From Weissella confusa (lineage in GTDB: Bacteria > Bacillota > Bacilli > Lactobacillales > Lactobacillaceae): DNA of 64,000 bases. The notes beneath the pieces were generated by a model. That model saw only the letters and a program-made list of their open reading frames with translations. It did no database searches and was not told the DNA's origin. Where the stretch lies: NCBI GenBank assembly GCA_001436895.1, contig JQAY01000003.1, forward strand, positions 1 to 64,000, given 5' to 3'. Position 1 is the first letter of the stretch, and every line of letters begins with the position of its first letter. This document shows, piece after piece, positions 9,262 through 18,503 of this stretch. Made by a program: the position numbers and the translations under genes.

Positions 9262-9963
9262 TTACTTCAGCGACGACGTTTGCGCCGTGACGCGCTTTTC
9301 GTAAGGTACTTCGAACAAATCAACATCCCCAACTTCAACCGTCACTTGACCTGACAACAAGTCCGTCACATCAGTTTCGAAACTTGCCATGTCTTCATCA
9401 GACACCGGCACAACCAGTGTCACACCCGTATCATATTGTGTATCCAAAATAACATATTCATGTTGCTCGAGCCAATACTTTAGAGGCTCATAATTCTTAT
9501 AATCAATGCGCAACGACATTTTGTGACGTTGAATGCGTTGCACTAAGCCGAGTTCTGCAATACCACCCGCAACTGTACCAGCGTATGCACGCACCAAACC
9601 ACCGGCGCCCAACTTGATACCACCAAAGTAACGCGTCACAACAGCAGCAACGTCGTGCACTTCATTGTTCTTCAACACTTCTAGCATTGGCACACCCGCT
9701 GTTCCAGCTGGTTCACCATCATCAGAATAACGTTGCACTTGGTCACGGTCACCTAGCATGTATGACCAGACGTTGTGCGTGGCTTTATTGTGCTCTTTAT
9801 TAATACGGTCAATAAACTCGCGCGCCTCTTCTTCGGAATTCACACGCGCCATATTAACGATAAACCGAGACTTTTTAATGACTTGTTCCCAAGTATATTC
9901 ATCCGCCGCAATCGTGACATATTGATCTGGATTGCTGACGTGTTCAGTTTGATTGCCGGCCAT
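9262..9963 (-). CDS. YigZ/IMPACT family protein
   Basis: YigZ/IMPACT proteins have an N-terminal impact domain (here KKSRFIVNMARV, then DRDQVQRYSDDGEPAGTAG and VVTRYFGGIKLGAGGLVRAY) and a C-terminal DUF1949 ferredoxin-like domain. In eukaryotes IMPACT regulates translation through GCN1. The bacterial role is not settled. AAGGAG lies close before two adjacent ATG codons, and the second (9963) has better spacing. A longer ORF start would lie inside the obg terminator. Length is about 233 residues. Confidence 0.87.
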   Translation of the reverse strand: MAGNQTEHVSNPDQYVTIAADEYTWEQVIKKSRFIVNMARVNSEEEAREFIDRINKEHNKATHNVWSYMLGDRDQVQRYSDDGEPAGTAGVPMLEVLKNNEVHDVAAVVTRYFGGIKLGAGGLVRAYAGTVAGGIAELGLVQRIQRHKMSLRIDYKNYEPLKYWLEQHEYVILDTQYDTGVTLVVPVSDEDMASFETDVTDLLSGQVTVEVGDVDLFEVPYEKRVTAQTSSLK

Positions 9964-9982
9964 CATTTTCTCCTTTTCACAC

Positions 9983-10011
9983 AAAAAGCCAGATGCAAGC
10001 ATCTGACTTTT
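9983..10011 (-). terminator. Terminator after obg
   Basis: On the minus strand, AAAAGTCAGATG-CTTG-CATCTGGCTTTTT follows the obg stop by a few bases. Confidence 0.8.
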
Positions 10012-10016
10012 GATTT

Positions 10017-11330
<1,314 letters not shown>

Positions 11331-11421
11331 TTATGACCTCACTTTCTTTATTAAAGCTCTTAAAATATAAGCGCAATTTGACGCTTATCATTTTACAGTA
11401 CTTAGCCTCGTTTGACCACCT

Positions 11422-13215
11422 TTAATCATCACTGTGTTGAATTGCTTGCAGTGAAATCTTAATGGCGTTGGCCACCTTCTCAGAAACGCCGACTTCGCGC
11501 AGTTCTTCAATCGATGCATTGGCAATCTTCTTGAGTGAACCAAACTTCGTCAATAACTTCTGACGCGTCTTTGGTCCCACCCCGGCAATTTCATCCAACT
11601 TTGACCCCAAAGAACTCTTCGAGCGCAATTGACGGTGGAACGTAATTGCAAACCGGTGCACTTCATCTTGAATACGTTGCAATAGGAAGAATCCTTGCGA
11701 CTTTGGATCCAAGTTAACGTGCGGTTCACCTTCTTCACGCAACAAGTCGGCAGTCTTGTGTTGGTCATTCTTAACCATCGCTGCGACCGGAATTGCCAAA
11801 CCAAGCTCATCTTCAATGACTTCACGAGCCGCATTCAACTGAATAACGCCACCGTCCATCAAAATCAAATCAGGCATTTCAGCATGTTCCTTGAGCAAAC
11901 GCGTATAGCGACGACGAATAACTTCCATCGTTTCAGCACGTTCGTCCGCGTGATCAACGGTCTTGGTCTTGTACTTGCGGTATTTATTCTTGTTTGGCAC
12001 ACCATCTTCAAAAACAACCATAGCTGAAACCATTTCTTCACCCTGGGTGTGTGAGTGGTCAAACGCCTCAATACGGTGAATATGGTCAAGACCTAACGCG
12101 TCGGCAATTTCTTGCATCGCTCCATTCGTCTTCGACTCATTCATCTCCATCAAACGGAACTTTTCATCCAACACGATTTTGGCATTCTTTTCCGCCAAAT
12201 CGAGCAAGTCACGCTTTTCACCACGTTGCGGTGTACGAACTGGCACATTCAACACTTCTGAGATAATCTGCTTATCAACGCCAGCTGGTACCAAAATTTC
12301 CTTTGGCAACACGGCGTTCTTACGGTTGTAGAACTGCAAAATAAAACTCGTCAATTCTTCTTCAGGCGAATCAACGATGGCAAAGGTGCGCTTCTCACGT
12401 TTCATCAAACGTGCTTGGCGAATGAAGAAGACTTGAACAGATAACCACCCCTTGTCCATATAGAAGTTGAACAAGTCACGTGGTGTCCCGTCCTTTGAGA
12501 TAATCTTTTGCTTTTCAACAGTTGTCTCAATAAACTTCAGTTGGTCACGCAAATCGGCGGCCCGCTCAAACTCAAGCTTTTCAGCCGCGTCGGCCATCTT
12601 ACCTTGCAAGACCTTCGTCACTTCTTTTGTATCCCCATCCAAGAACCGTTGAATCTTCTTGATTTGATCCAAGTACTCCGTGAATGGCACCTTACGATAG
12701 CAAGGACCCAAGCATTGTCCCATGTTGGCATACAAACATGGACGTCCTTGGTAACCGTTACAACGACGCAGTGGATAAACCTTTTGCAAGAAATGCAAGG
12801 TTTCCTGCGCAGCGTAAACGTTTGGATAAGGGCCAAAGTATTGGGCGCCGTCTTCTTTGACGTCGTTGGCCAATTCAAGCTTTGGGTCTGATTCGTGGGT
12901 AATCTTAATGTAAGGGTACCCCGTTCCACGCTTCAAGCGAATGTTATAGTACGGCTGGTATTTTTGAATCAACGTGATTTCAAGCAACAATGATTCCTTT
13001 TCGGAACTCGTGACGATGAAATCAAAGTCCGCGATATTCTCAACCAGCTGGGCTGTCTTACCGGTGTGTTCACTTTTAAAGTAAGAACGCACACGGTTTT
13101 TTAGGTTCTTGGCTTTACCGACATAAATGATTTTGCCGTTCACATCCTTCATTTGGTATGAGCCGGGCAAATCTGGTAACAGCGCAAGTTTTTGTTCAAT
13201 ATGTTCTGACGCCAT
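11422..13215 (-). CDS. uvrC: Excinuclease ABC subunit C
   Basis: UvrC makes the dual incisions of nucleotide excision repair with UvrA and UvrB. The 597-residue protein has an N-terminal GIY-YIG nuclease (GSYQMKD then IIYVGKAKNLKNRV, residues 19-42), a UVR motif that binds UvrB near 200-235, an RNase H-like C-terminal endonuclease domain (EAFDHSHTQGEEMVSAMVVF, DLILMDGG), and tandem helix-hairpin-helix motifs at the end (IAGVGPKTRQKLL). It starts just after a TTTCC/GGAAA-rich ribosome site at 13216-13225. Confidence 0.96.
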   Translation of the reverse strand: MASEHIEQKLALLPDLPGSYQMKDVNGKIIYVGKAKNLKNRVRSYFKSEHTGKTAQLVENIADFDFIVTSSEKESLLLEITLIQKYQPYYNIRLKRGTGYPYIKITHESDPKLELANDVKEDGAQYFGPYPNVYAAQETLHFLQKVYPLRRCNGYQGRPCLYANMGQCLGPCYRKVPFTEYLDQIKKIQRFLDGDTKEVTKVLQGKMADAAEKLEFERAADLRDQLKFIETTVEKQKIISKDGTPRDLFNFYMDKGWLSVQVFFIRQARLMKREKRTFAIVDSPEEELTSFILQFYNRKNAVLPKEILVPAGVDKQIISEVLNVPVRTPQRGEKRDLLDLAEKNAKIVLDEKFRLMEMNESKTNGAMQEIADALGLDHIHRIEAFDHSHTQGEEMVSAMVVFEDGVPNKNKYRKYKTKTVDHADERAETMEVIRRRYTRLLKEHAEMPDLILMDGGVIQLNAAREVIEDELGLAIPVAAMVKNDQHKTADLLREEGEPHVNLDPKSQGFFLLQRIQDEVHRFAITFHRQLRSKSSLGSKLDEIAGVGPKTRQKLLTKFGSLKKIANASIEELREVGVSEKVANAIKISLQAIQHSDD

Positions 13216-13301
13216 TCGCTTTTCCTTTCAAATAGTATTTACTTCATTATACGCCGAAATTCGGTTTAATTTAACCCCGGAGATTGGTTGAAAAACTGCG
13301 C

Positions 13302-13343
13302 AAAAAAAGCCACTAGGAAATCTCTCACTTCCTAGTGGCTTAA
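13302..13343 (-). terminator. Terminator after the 63-aa membrane protein gene
   Basis: On the minus strand, AAGCCACTAGGAAGTG pairs through CACTTCC/GGAAAT into a long stem ending with T7. It begins within 10 nt of the stop of the small gene. Confidence 0.85.
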
Positions 13344-13347
13344 GGGT

Positions 13348-13539
13348 TTACTTTGTCTTGTAGACGTAAATCATTACGGCTAGTGACGTCATCAACAATC
13401 CAGCAATCACTTCGACTGTCTCGGTTGAAGATGGTGCCATTGTTGTTGCTGTCGTTGCAGCCAATCCCTCTTCGGCCATCAACCACAATCCTGATACCGT
13501 ACCTGCAATCGCAAGTGATGCTTGTTGTGCGAACTTCAT
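13348..13539 (-). CDS. Small two-segment membrane protein, unknown function
   Basis: I do not recognise this 63-residue protein. It has a hydrophobic N-terminal segment (residues 7-22, possible signal peptide, AEEGLAA following), a Ser/Thr-rich middle, and a second hydrophobic segment (about 43-60) ending in YKTK. It may therefore be a small exported or bitopic membrane protein. AGGGG lies nine bases before the ATG, and a strong terminator follows at once, so it looks like a real single-gene transcript between uvrC and the beta-xylosidase gene. Confidence 0.65.
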   Translation of the reverse strand: MKFAQQASLAIAGTVSGLWLMAEEGLAATTATTMAPSSTETVEVIAGLLMTSLAVMIYVYKTK

Positions 13540-13632
13540 CTGTTCTTTCCCCTTTAAATAAATAATTGCTTCCGAAGTTGTATATTACGGTTCGTTTTTG
13601 AATTATTTATGAAGTTGAAAACGTTCTCATTA

Positions 13633-15558
13633 TTACCAAATGCGAATACGGTTTTCACCGACGACCAAACTACCAACTGGTCCGGCTAATTCACGTTCGA
13701 TTTTGTCACCAACCAAATCTTCATTCAAGACATAGTCCGATCCATCAGGTTGTTCAAACTCCGCATCAACCAAGCGTACCTTGCCCAACGTTTCTGATGT
13801 CTGGGTTGGCGCGACAAAATTCGTCACTGACTCTGGTACCGACAATTCTAGGTAATACGCTTCGCCTTGCTTCACCACATCAAAGTGTGGGTTCATTTCA
13901 TCAATCACGTTTGTCTTTTCCGCAGTGGTTGCACGGGCACCGTTCAAATAAACGTTATGTGACACATACATTGGTTGTTCAACCGTTTCGAATTGCTCAA
14001 TATCGGTTGGTCGCGTCATGTGCACCGCATCAATGTACGCTTCAAGCGTTGTTGGCGCTTCCGCGAACTGTGCCGTTCCTTGCACTTCCCACGCCTTGTT
14101 TGGCGTGCCGATAAAGACGTTGTTGTAAAAACGGTCATCCCCACCATAAACGCAAGCATAGCCAGCAATCTGAGTTGAGTGCGGCGTGTGATATGGCGTT
14201 GTTCGGTTAAGCACCTTTTGACGCTTCATCGCACCAGCAATCAAGTTATTGACGAACGCGCCACCTTGGGCAAATTCATCGACCGCATTTTCAGAACCGA
14301 AAACATTGTGATCAACCATGAATGGTCCGTGGCTCACTTCAACGAAGAAGTCACGATTGTTGTGGTGATAAACGTTACGGTTAATGCGCGTACCTTGGGT
14401 TTGCCAATCCAACCATGTTCCCAAAACCGTATTGTGGATGTGGTTGTGTGTGAGTTGCACATCAATCGCCGCGTGCAACTTAATGCCAGCAACTTCCCAG
14501 CCATGGTATTCACGCTTCAAGCCAATGTTGTAGATATGGTTATCCGCAATCGTTGAGAAAACACAACCCAAGTGACCAACGATACCATTTTGACCACAGT
14601 CATAAATCTCATTGTTTCGGACGACGTGTGACCCAATCGTCTCTTTGCGCCAACCATGATTGTTTATCGCCTCAAACACCGTTTCCAATTGATATTGGTA
14701 GCCCGGCTTGTCACGACGATGCGTGTAGTAGTTATCGCCTGATGCGCGTTCCTTACCTAGTGAAATACCACTAGTCTTAGCGTCGTGAATACGATTGTTC
14801 TCGATAATCCAACCCTTACTCCAGTGCGCACCAATCAAGCCTGGTTGCTCAGCAGTAGGTGGCGTCCAAGGTGTTGCTGCTTGCGCCATTTCAAAGCCAC
14901 GCACCGTGATGTAGTTACGACCAATTTGACTTGGATAGAACACATATGGGCGCACGTTCATTTCAATCAAATGCTCTGACGGCTTAACATCATGAAAATT
15001 AGCATAAATTGTCGTCACATCATCCGTCACTTCAGCAAACCACTTGTACTTGGTACGAGCTGGGTACGGTTCTGCAATTTCCTCATCCGTCATAAAATCA
15101 TGTACATGATTACGCTCTTCACCTGCATCAACCTCAGCCAATGATTGCGCTTCGTACATCGACACCCCATCAATATAAATGTCTGCCGTGTGCGTCTTAC
15201 GATTTAGGTTTGAAATGAGCCAATCCCCATTTAGCTCATCGTCAAACGGATTGAACTCGCCAAATACCTTGTTATCCACAATTGCCTTATAGACCGAACC
15301 AGCAATCTCTTCCCACTCAGTAACCACTTCTGAGCCCTTGATAACTACCTTTTCGCGTGGCGCTGCTTGGTAAACAATGCGGCGTCGGTCGCTTAACCCG
15401 GCGTTCTTTGGATTCACCCATTCACGGTATTCCCCCTCGTGAACAATGACTGTGTCGCCCGGTTGCGCAATTTGCGCAGCGTGATTAATCGTCAACAATG
15501 GCCGCTCTGCCGTCCCGTCGTGATGATCATTTCCTGTTTTTGCAACGTGAATCTGCAT
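13633..15558 (-). CDS. GH120 beta-xylosidase
   Basis: This roughly 641-residue parallel beta-helix protein closely resembles glycoside hydrolase family 120 beta-xylosidases such as Thermoanaerobacterium XylC. It starts MQIHVAKTGND, and blocks include GDTVIVHEGEYREWV, GFEMAQAATPWTPPTA and SKGWIIENNRIHDAK. The catalytic aspartate in TWLDW (D384) and the acid/base glutamate in FFVEVSHGP (E407) fall within two positions of D382/E405 of XylC. No signal peptide is present, so it should act on xylo-oligosaccharides inside the cell. The start at 15558 (M6 of the longer ORF) matches the family N-terminus and has AGGA upstream. No transporter or xylA/xylB genes lie next to it. Confidence 0.88.
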   Translation of the reverse strand: MQIHVAKTGNDHHDGTAERPLLTINHAAQIAQPGDTVIVHEGEYREWVNPKNAGLSDRRRIVYQAAPREKVVIKGSEVVTEWEEIAGSVYKAIVDNKVFGEFNPFDDELNGDWLISNLNRKTHTADIYIDGVSMYEAQSLAEVDAGEERNHVHDFMTDEEIAEPYPARTKYKWFAEVTDDVTTIYANFHDVKPSEHLIEMNVRPYVFYPSQIGRNYITVRGFEMAQAATPWTPPTAEQPGLIGAHWSKGWIIENNRIHDAKTSGISLGKERASGDNYYTHRRDKPGYQYQLETVFEAINNHGWRKETIGSHVVRNNEIYDCGQNGIVGHLGCVFSTIADNHIYNIGLKREYHGWEVAGIKLHAAIDVQLTHNHIHNTVLGTWLDWQTQGTRINRNVYHHNNRDFFVEVSHGPFMVDHNVFGSENAVDEFAQGGAFVNNLIAGAMKRQKVLNRTTPYHTPHSTQIAGYACVYGGDDRFYNNVFIGTPNKAWEVQGTAQFAEAPTTLEAYIDAVHMTRPTDIEQFETVEQPMYVSHNVYLNGARATTAEKTNVIDEMNPHFDVVKQGEAYYLELSVPESVTNFVAPTQTSETLGKVRLVDAEFEQPDGSDYVLNEDLVGDKIERELAGPVGSLVVGENRIRIW

Positions 15559-15708
15559 TTTTCCTACCCCCATGAAATCACTTTTGCCCCTTCATCATAA
15601 ACAAAAGTGACGCCTTTCTGACGGCAAAAAAATGAATTTATTTAGACGACAAGCCCCTGGGTAATCGTGGTATACTATTGGCAAGAATATTTGATGGGGG
15701 AAAGCCAA

Positions 15709-15840
15709 ATGCCATTGCAAACAAAGCGTACTGATGAATTGAGCAAGCAATTTGATGACTTGTTCGTTATGCCCGAAGTCAAGGATGATCAAAAGGATCG
15801 TTTCTTGGGTAAGAAGGATGAAGAGCAATTGAAGCAATAA
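15709..15840 (+). CDS. Small acidic/charged 43-aa protein
   Basis: This short gene begins MPLQTKRTDELSKQFDD and ends DEEQLKQ, 43 residues, highly charged and without hydrophobic segments. Evidence that it is real: an extended -10 TGG-TATACT at 15668-15676, a GGGGG ribosome site eight bases before the ATG, and a strong terminator right after the stop. It resembles the short charged SPJ_0845-type proteins of streptococci and lactobacilli from memory, but this is tentative. Its function is unknown. It lies on the plus strand between minus-strand genes. Confidence 0.7.
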   Translation: MPLQTKRTDELSKQFDDLFVMPEVKDDQKDRFLGKKDEEQLKQ

Positions 15841-15850
15841 TCTGCTCACG

Positions 15851-15890
15851 AAAAAACGTCGATGACCATAATCAGTCATCGACGTTTTTT
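15851..15890. terminator. Bidirectional terminator between the 43-aa gene and the ABC permease
   Basis: AAAAAACGTCGATGAC and GTCATCGACGTTTTTT form a perfect 16-bp stem usable from both sides. Confidence 0.9.
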
Positions 15891-15892
15891 GT

Positions 15893-17137
15893 TTAGTCTT
15901 TTGTTTTAACGAACAAGCCCTTCAGACTAGCCAAAGCAGCCTTCGTGATATTACCGTCGTTGTACGTCAACACGTTACGCTTGTAGACACGCAAGCCGAA
16001 CATGCTGATGAATACCAACACAATCACCTCAAGCACCAATGCAATTGCCGCATCCCCCATCGTCGCATATTGCAACCCTAGACGGGCCGGCATCAGCGTT
16101 TGTGAAATGAATGGCACGTATGACAAGATGTTCAAGAATGTGTTGTTTGGTTGACCTGACAACGTAAACGTTAGCACATAACCAATCATTGCCAAGTAAG
16201 TGATTGGTGCCACCGCTTGTTGCACTTGGCTCAAGTCATTTACCATTGCCGCAACAATCGCCGTTAGGACCATGTACATAAAGATGGCAACCAATGCAAT
16301 TAGCAACGTCATAATGGCAAAGCCGGCATCAACTCCCGCCAATAGTTCCTTAATCATCTTCAAGTACTTGTAGTGTGGCGCAAAGACGTTAACCAGCAAC
16401 CCAGCAATTACATACAGCAACCCATGCGTCAACGCCAAGCCAGCAATACCGCTCAACTTACCGAAGAATTGTACCGCTGGTGATGTCGCAGCCAACAAAA
16501 TTTCCATGATACGTGATGACTTCTCATTGGCAATCTCTTGCGCAATCATACTGATGTATGACGTCAAGAACACGAAAATCAAGATACCAATGGCCGATGC
16601 CAAAGCCGTATTGGCTGAATTGGCCACCGCTCCACCGGCTGATTGTCCTTTGTCGCTTTGCGTTGTCGTCTTCAAAACCGGTGGCGTCATCAACTTTTGC
16701 AAATCTTCACCTGACAAGTTAATTTCAGCGGCCGTGTTCAGCATTGAAAAACTCGTCAAGTTGGCCTTCAGCTTCGTTTCTGAAACTGATTCACCGTCTG
16801 CTGAGGCAACCAATTGGAACTTCGTCTCACCAGTCTCCTTCAGATACGCGTCTAGCTTACCTTTGCGTAAGTCTGCTTTGGCTTGCTTTTCAGTTGCAAC
16901 CGACTTCACCTTAGCGTCAAAACCATCTGTCTTTTTCAAGTACGTCGTTAGCGCTGGTTGGTTCACCACCCCGACAACTGGCGTCTTGTGACTTTGCGTG
17001 GCCGTAATGATGAAAGTGATTCCTGCGATGACACCAACAATCAATACCGGCGCCAAGACCAACGCCCAGTATCCGAATGACTTAATACGTGTTAAGTAGG
17101 TTTGGCGTGCTACTAAGAATAATTGGCGACTAGTCAT
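15893..17137 (-). CDS. ABC-2 type permease (NatB/YhaP-like)
   Basis: This 414-residue membrane protein of an ABC exporter has an N-terminal membrane segment (about residues 22-46), a long extracytoplasmic domain (about 50-170) and five or six C-terminal membrane segments starting near 180. This is the NatB/YhaP arrangement, annotated in relatives as Na+ or unspecified efflux. The start overlaps the ATPase gene by 8 nt and has an AAGGAGG site, so the pair is translationally coupled. Substrate unknown. Confidence 0.85.
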   Translation of the reverse strand: MTSRQLFLVARQTYLTRIKSFGYWALVLAPVLIVGVIAGITFIITATQSHKTPVVGVVNQPALTTYLKKTDGFDAKVKSVATEKQAKADLRKGKLDAYLKETGETKFQLVASADGESVSETKLKANLTSFSMLNTAAEINLSGEDLQKLMTPPVLKTTTQSDKGQSAGGAVANSANTALASAIGILIFVFLTSYISMIAQEIANEKSSRIMEILLAATSPAVQFFGKLSGIAGLALTHGLLYVIAGLLVNVFAPHYKYLKMIKELLAGVDAGFAIMTLLIALVAIFMYMVLTAIVAAMVNDLSQVQQAVAPITYLAMIGYVLTFTLSGQPNNTFLNILSYVPFISQTLMPARLGLQYATMGDAAIALVLEVIVLVFISMFGLRVYKRNVLTYNDGNITKAALASLKGLFVKTKD

Positions 17138-18032
17138 TTACGCCACCTCCTTGTACTTCACGACGGAAAATCTCATCAAGCGTTGGCGCAGTTTGCGCAA
17201 ACACTGGTACATAACCGTCTTGTGCAACTGTACTAAAGACTTGGCGACCAACCTCGGCGTTCGTCAAACGTACTTGGCGACCAATGCCTTGTGGTTCAAC
17301 GGACAGGACGCCATCAATGGCCAACAAATCTGCGTCTGCTACCGGTGACTCAATATAAATCTCGGTACGACCGAATGATTCACGAATCTCAGTCGTGGCA
17401 CCACTCAAAACCGTTTCACCGTGACGCAACATTGTCAGGTGGTCAGACAGCTTTTCAACACCCGACATATTGTGAGAACTGAAAATAATCATCGCGCCAT
17501 CTTGCTTCAAACGCTTGATTTCATTCATCATCAATTCCGTGTTCACTGGATCAAGTCCGGTGAACGGCTCGTCCAAAATCAAAAATTCCGGGTGGAAGAT
17601 AACCGTTGAAATCAACTGAACCTTTTGTGCGTTACCCTTAGAAAGCTTTTGCACTTTATCAGTCGTCTTACCCACGACATCCAAGCGCTTCATCCAATCT
17701 TGCAATGACGCCTTCGCATCAGCACGCTTCATGCCGTGCAACTCAGCAAAGTACATCACTTGTTCTTCAATGGTTAGCTTTTGGTACAGCCCACGCTCTT
17801 CAGGCAAAAAGCCGATGCGCTGTTTATCAGCCGACGTAATCTTGTGCCCATCCCAAGTAATTTCACCACTCGTAGGTTCGATAAAATCCAAGACCATACG
17901 GAACGTGGTTGTTTTACCCGCACCATTTTGGCCGATCAGCCCCATCACTTCACCAGGCTTGATGACCATATTCATATCCTGAACTGCTAGCTTGTCGCCA
18001 AACCGCTTGTTCAGGTTTTTCAATTCAATCAT
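17130..18032 (-). CDS. ABC transporter ATP-binding protein (NatA/YhaQ-like)
   Basis: This 300-residue ATPase pairs with the ABC-2 permease that follows. It has Walker A GQNGAGKTT (34-42), signature LSKGNAQKVQL (near 127), Walker B FLILDEPFTGLDP (near 148) and the H-loop SSHNMSG. The C-terminal 80 residues form the extra domain seen in NatA/YhaQ proteins. AGGGAG precedes the start. It is the first gene of a two-gene operon. Confidence 0.9.
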   Translation of the reverse strand: MIELKNLNKRFGDKLAVQDMNMVIKPGEVMGLIGQNGAGKTTTFRMVLDFIEPTSGEITWDGHKITSADKQRIGFLPEERGLYQKLTIEEQVMYFAELHGMKRADAKASLQDWMKRLDVVGKTTDKVQKLSKGNAQKVQLISTVIFHPEFLILDEPFTGLDPVNTELMMNEIKRLKQDGAMIIFSSHNMSGVEKLSDHLTMLRHGETVLSGATTEIRESFGRTEIYIESPVADADLLAIDGVLSVEPQGIGRQVRLTNAEVGRQVFSTVAQDGYVPVFAQTAPTLDEIFRREVQGGGVND

Positions 18033-18142
18033 GTAAGTTACTCCCTATTTGTCTGACATGTTAATACCATTGTACCCAAGCCATATGAATAATTGTATTA
18101 ACTTTATTCATTTGTTAGGAAAATATCGTCACAGACTGCATA

Positions 18143-18179
18143 GAAAAAGTCGCACCCATAAAAAGGAATGCGACTTTCA
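18143..18179 (-). terminator. Terminator after the 94-aa gene
   Basis: On the minus strand, AAAGTCGCA and TGCGACTTT pair, followed by TTC, a few bases after the stop at 18187. Confidence 0.7.
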
Positions 18180-18186
18180 TTAGACA

Positions 18187-18471
18187 TTATGCCCAGTTAA
18201 TTTCATCTCGTTGCACAAGTTGGAAATCAATATTTGCCATACGTGCGCGTCCAGTAGGGTTTTGACCATGGACTTGCAAGTAGAAACGAACGTCAGCATC
18301 ATCACGCATCTCTGCTGGTGACAACACAACATCGTGGTCGTAGTGCAATTGGAATCCCTTGAGTTCTGGCACATACGTGTATAGACGACCAACATCGACA
18401 TCAAAATCGGCGCGGTACATTGCTACCAATTCGACGTCCGTTGCTGGATTTGTTAAATCATAACGAATCAT
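18187..18471 (-). CDS. Conserved-looking 94-aa soluble protein, unknown function
   Basis: I do not recognise this family. The 94-residue product starts MIRYDLTNPATDVELVAMYR and is acidic, with mixed alpha/beta character and no membrane segment. A GGAGG site lies seven bases before the ATG. It begins 32 nt after the ftsK stop and ends at a terminator, so it is probably the distal gene of an ftsK transcript. A 74-aa ORF in another frame overlaps it and was treated as a shadow. Confidence 0.7.
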   Translation of the reverse strand: MIRYDLTNPATDVELVAMYRADFDVDVGRLYTYVPELKGFQLHYDHDVVLSPAEMRDDADVRFYLQVHGQNPTGRARMANIDFQLVQRDEINWA

Positions 18472-18503
18472 CTGACGGCCTCCATCTCATTTAATCGTAT
18501 GCG

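Noticed and set aside
11369..11395. Terminator between uvrC and obg
   Set aside because: Only a short stem (AAGCG...CGCTT) without a good T-run, so it was not listed as a terminator.
15595..15879. Minus-strand ORF of 94 aa opposite the 43-aa gene
   Set aside because: It runs through the promoter, the small gene and the terminator without a ribosome site, while the plus-strand gene has all signals.
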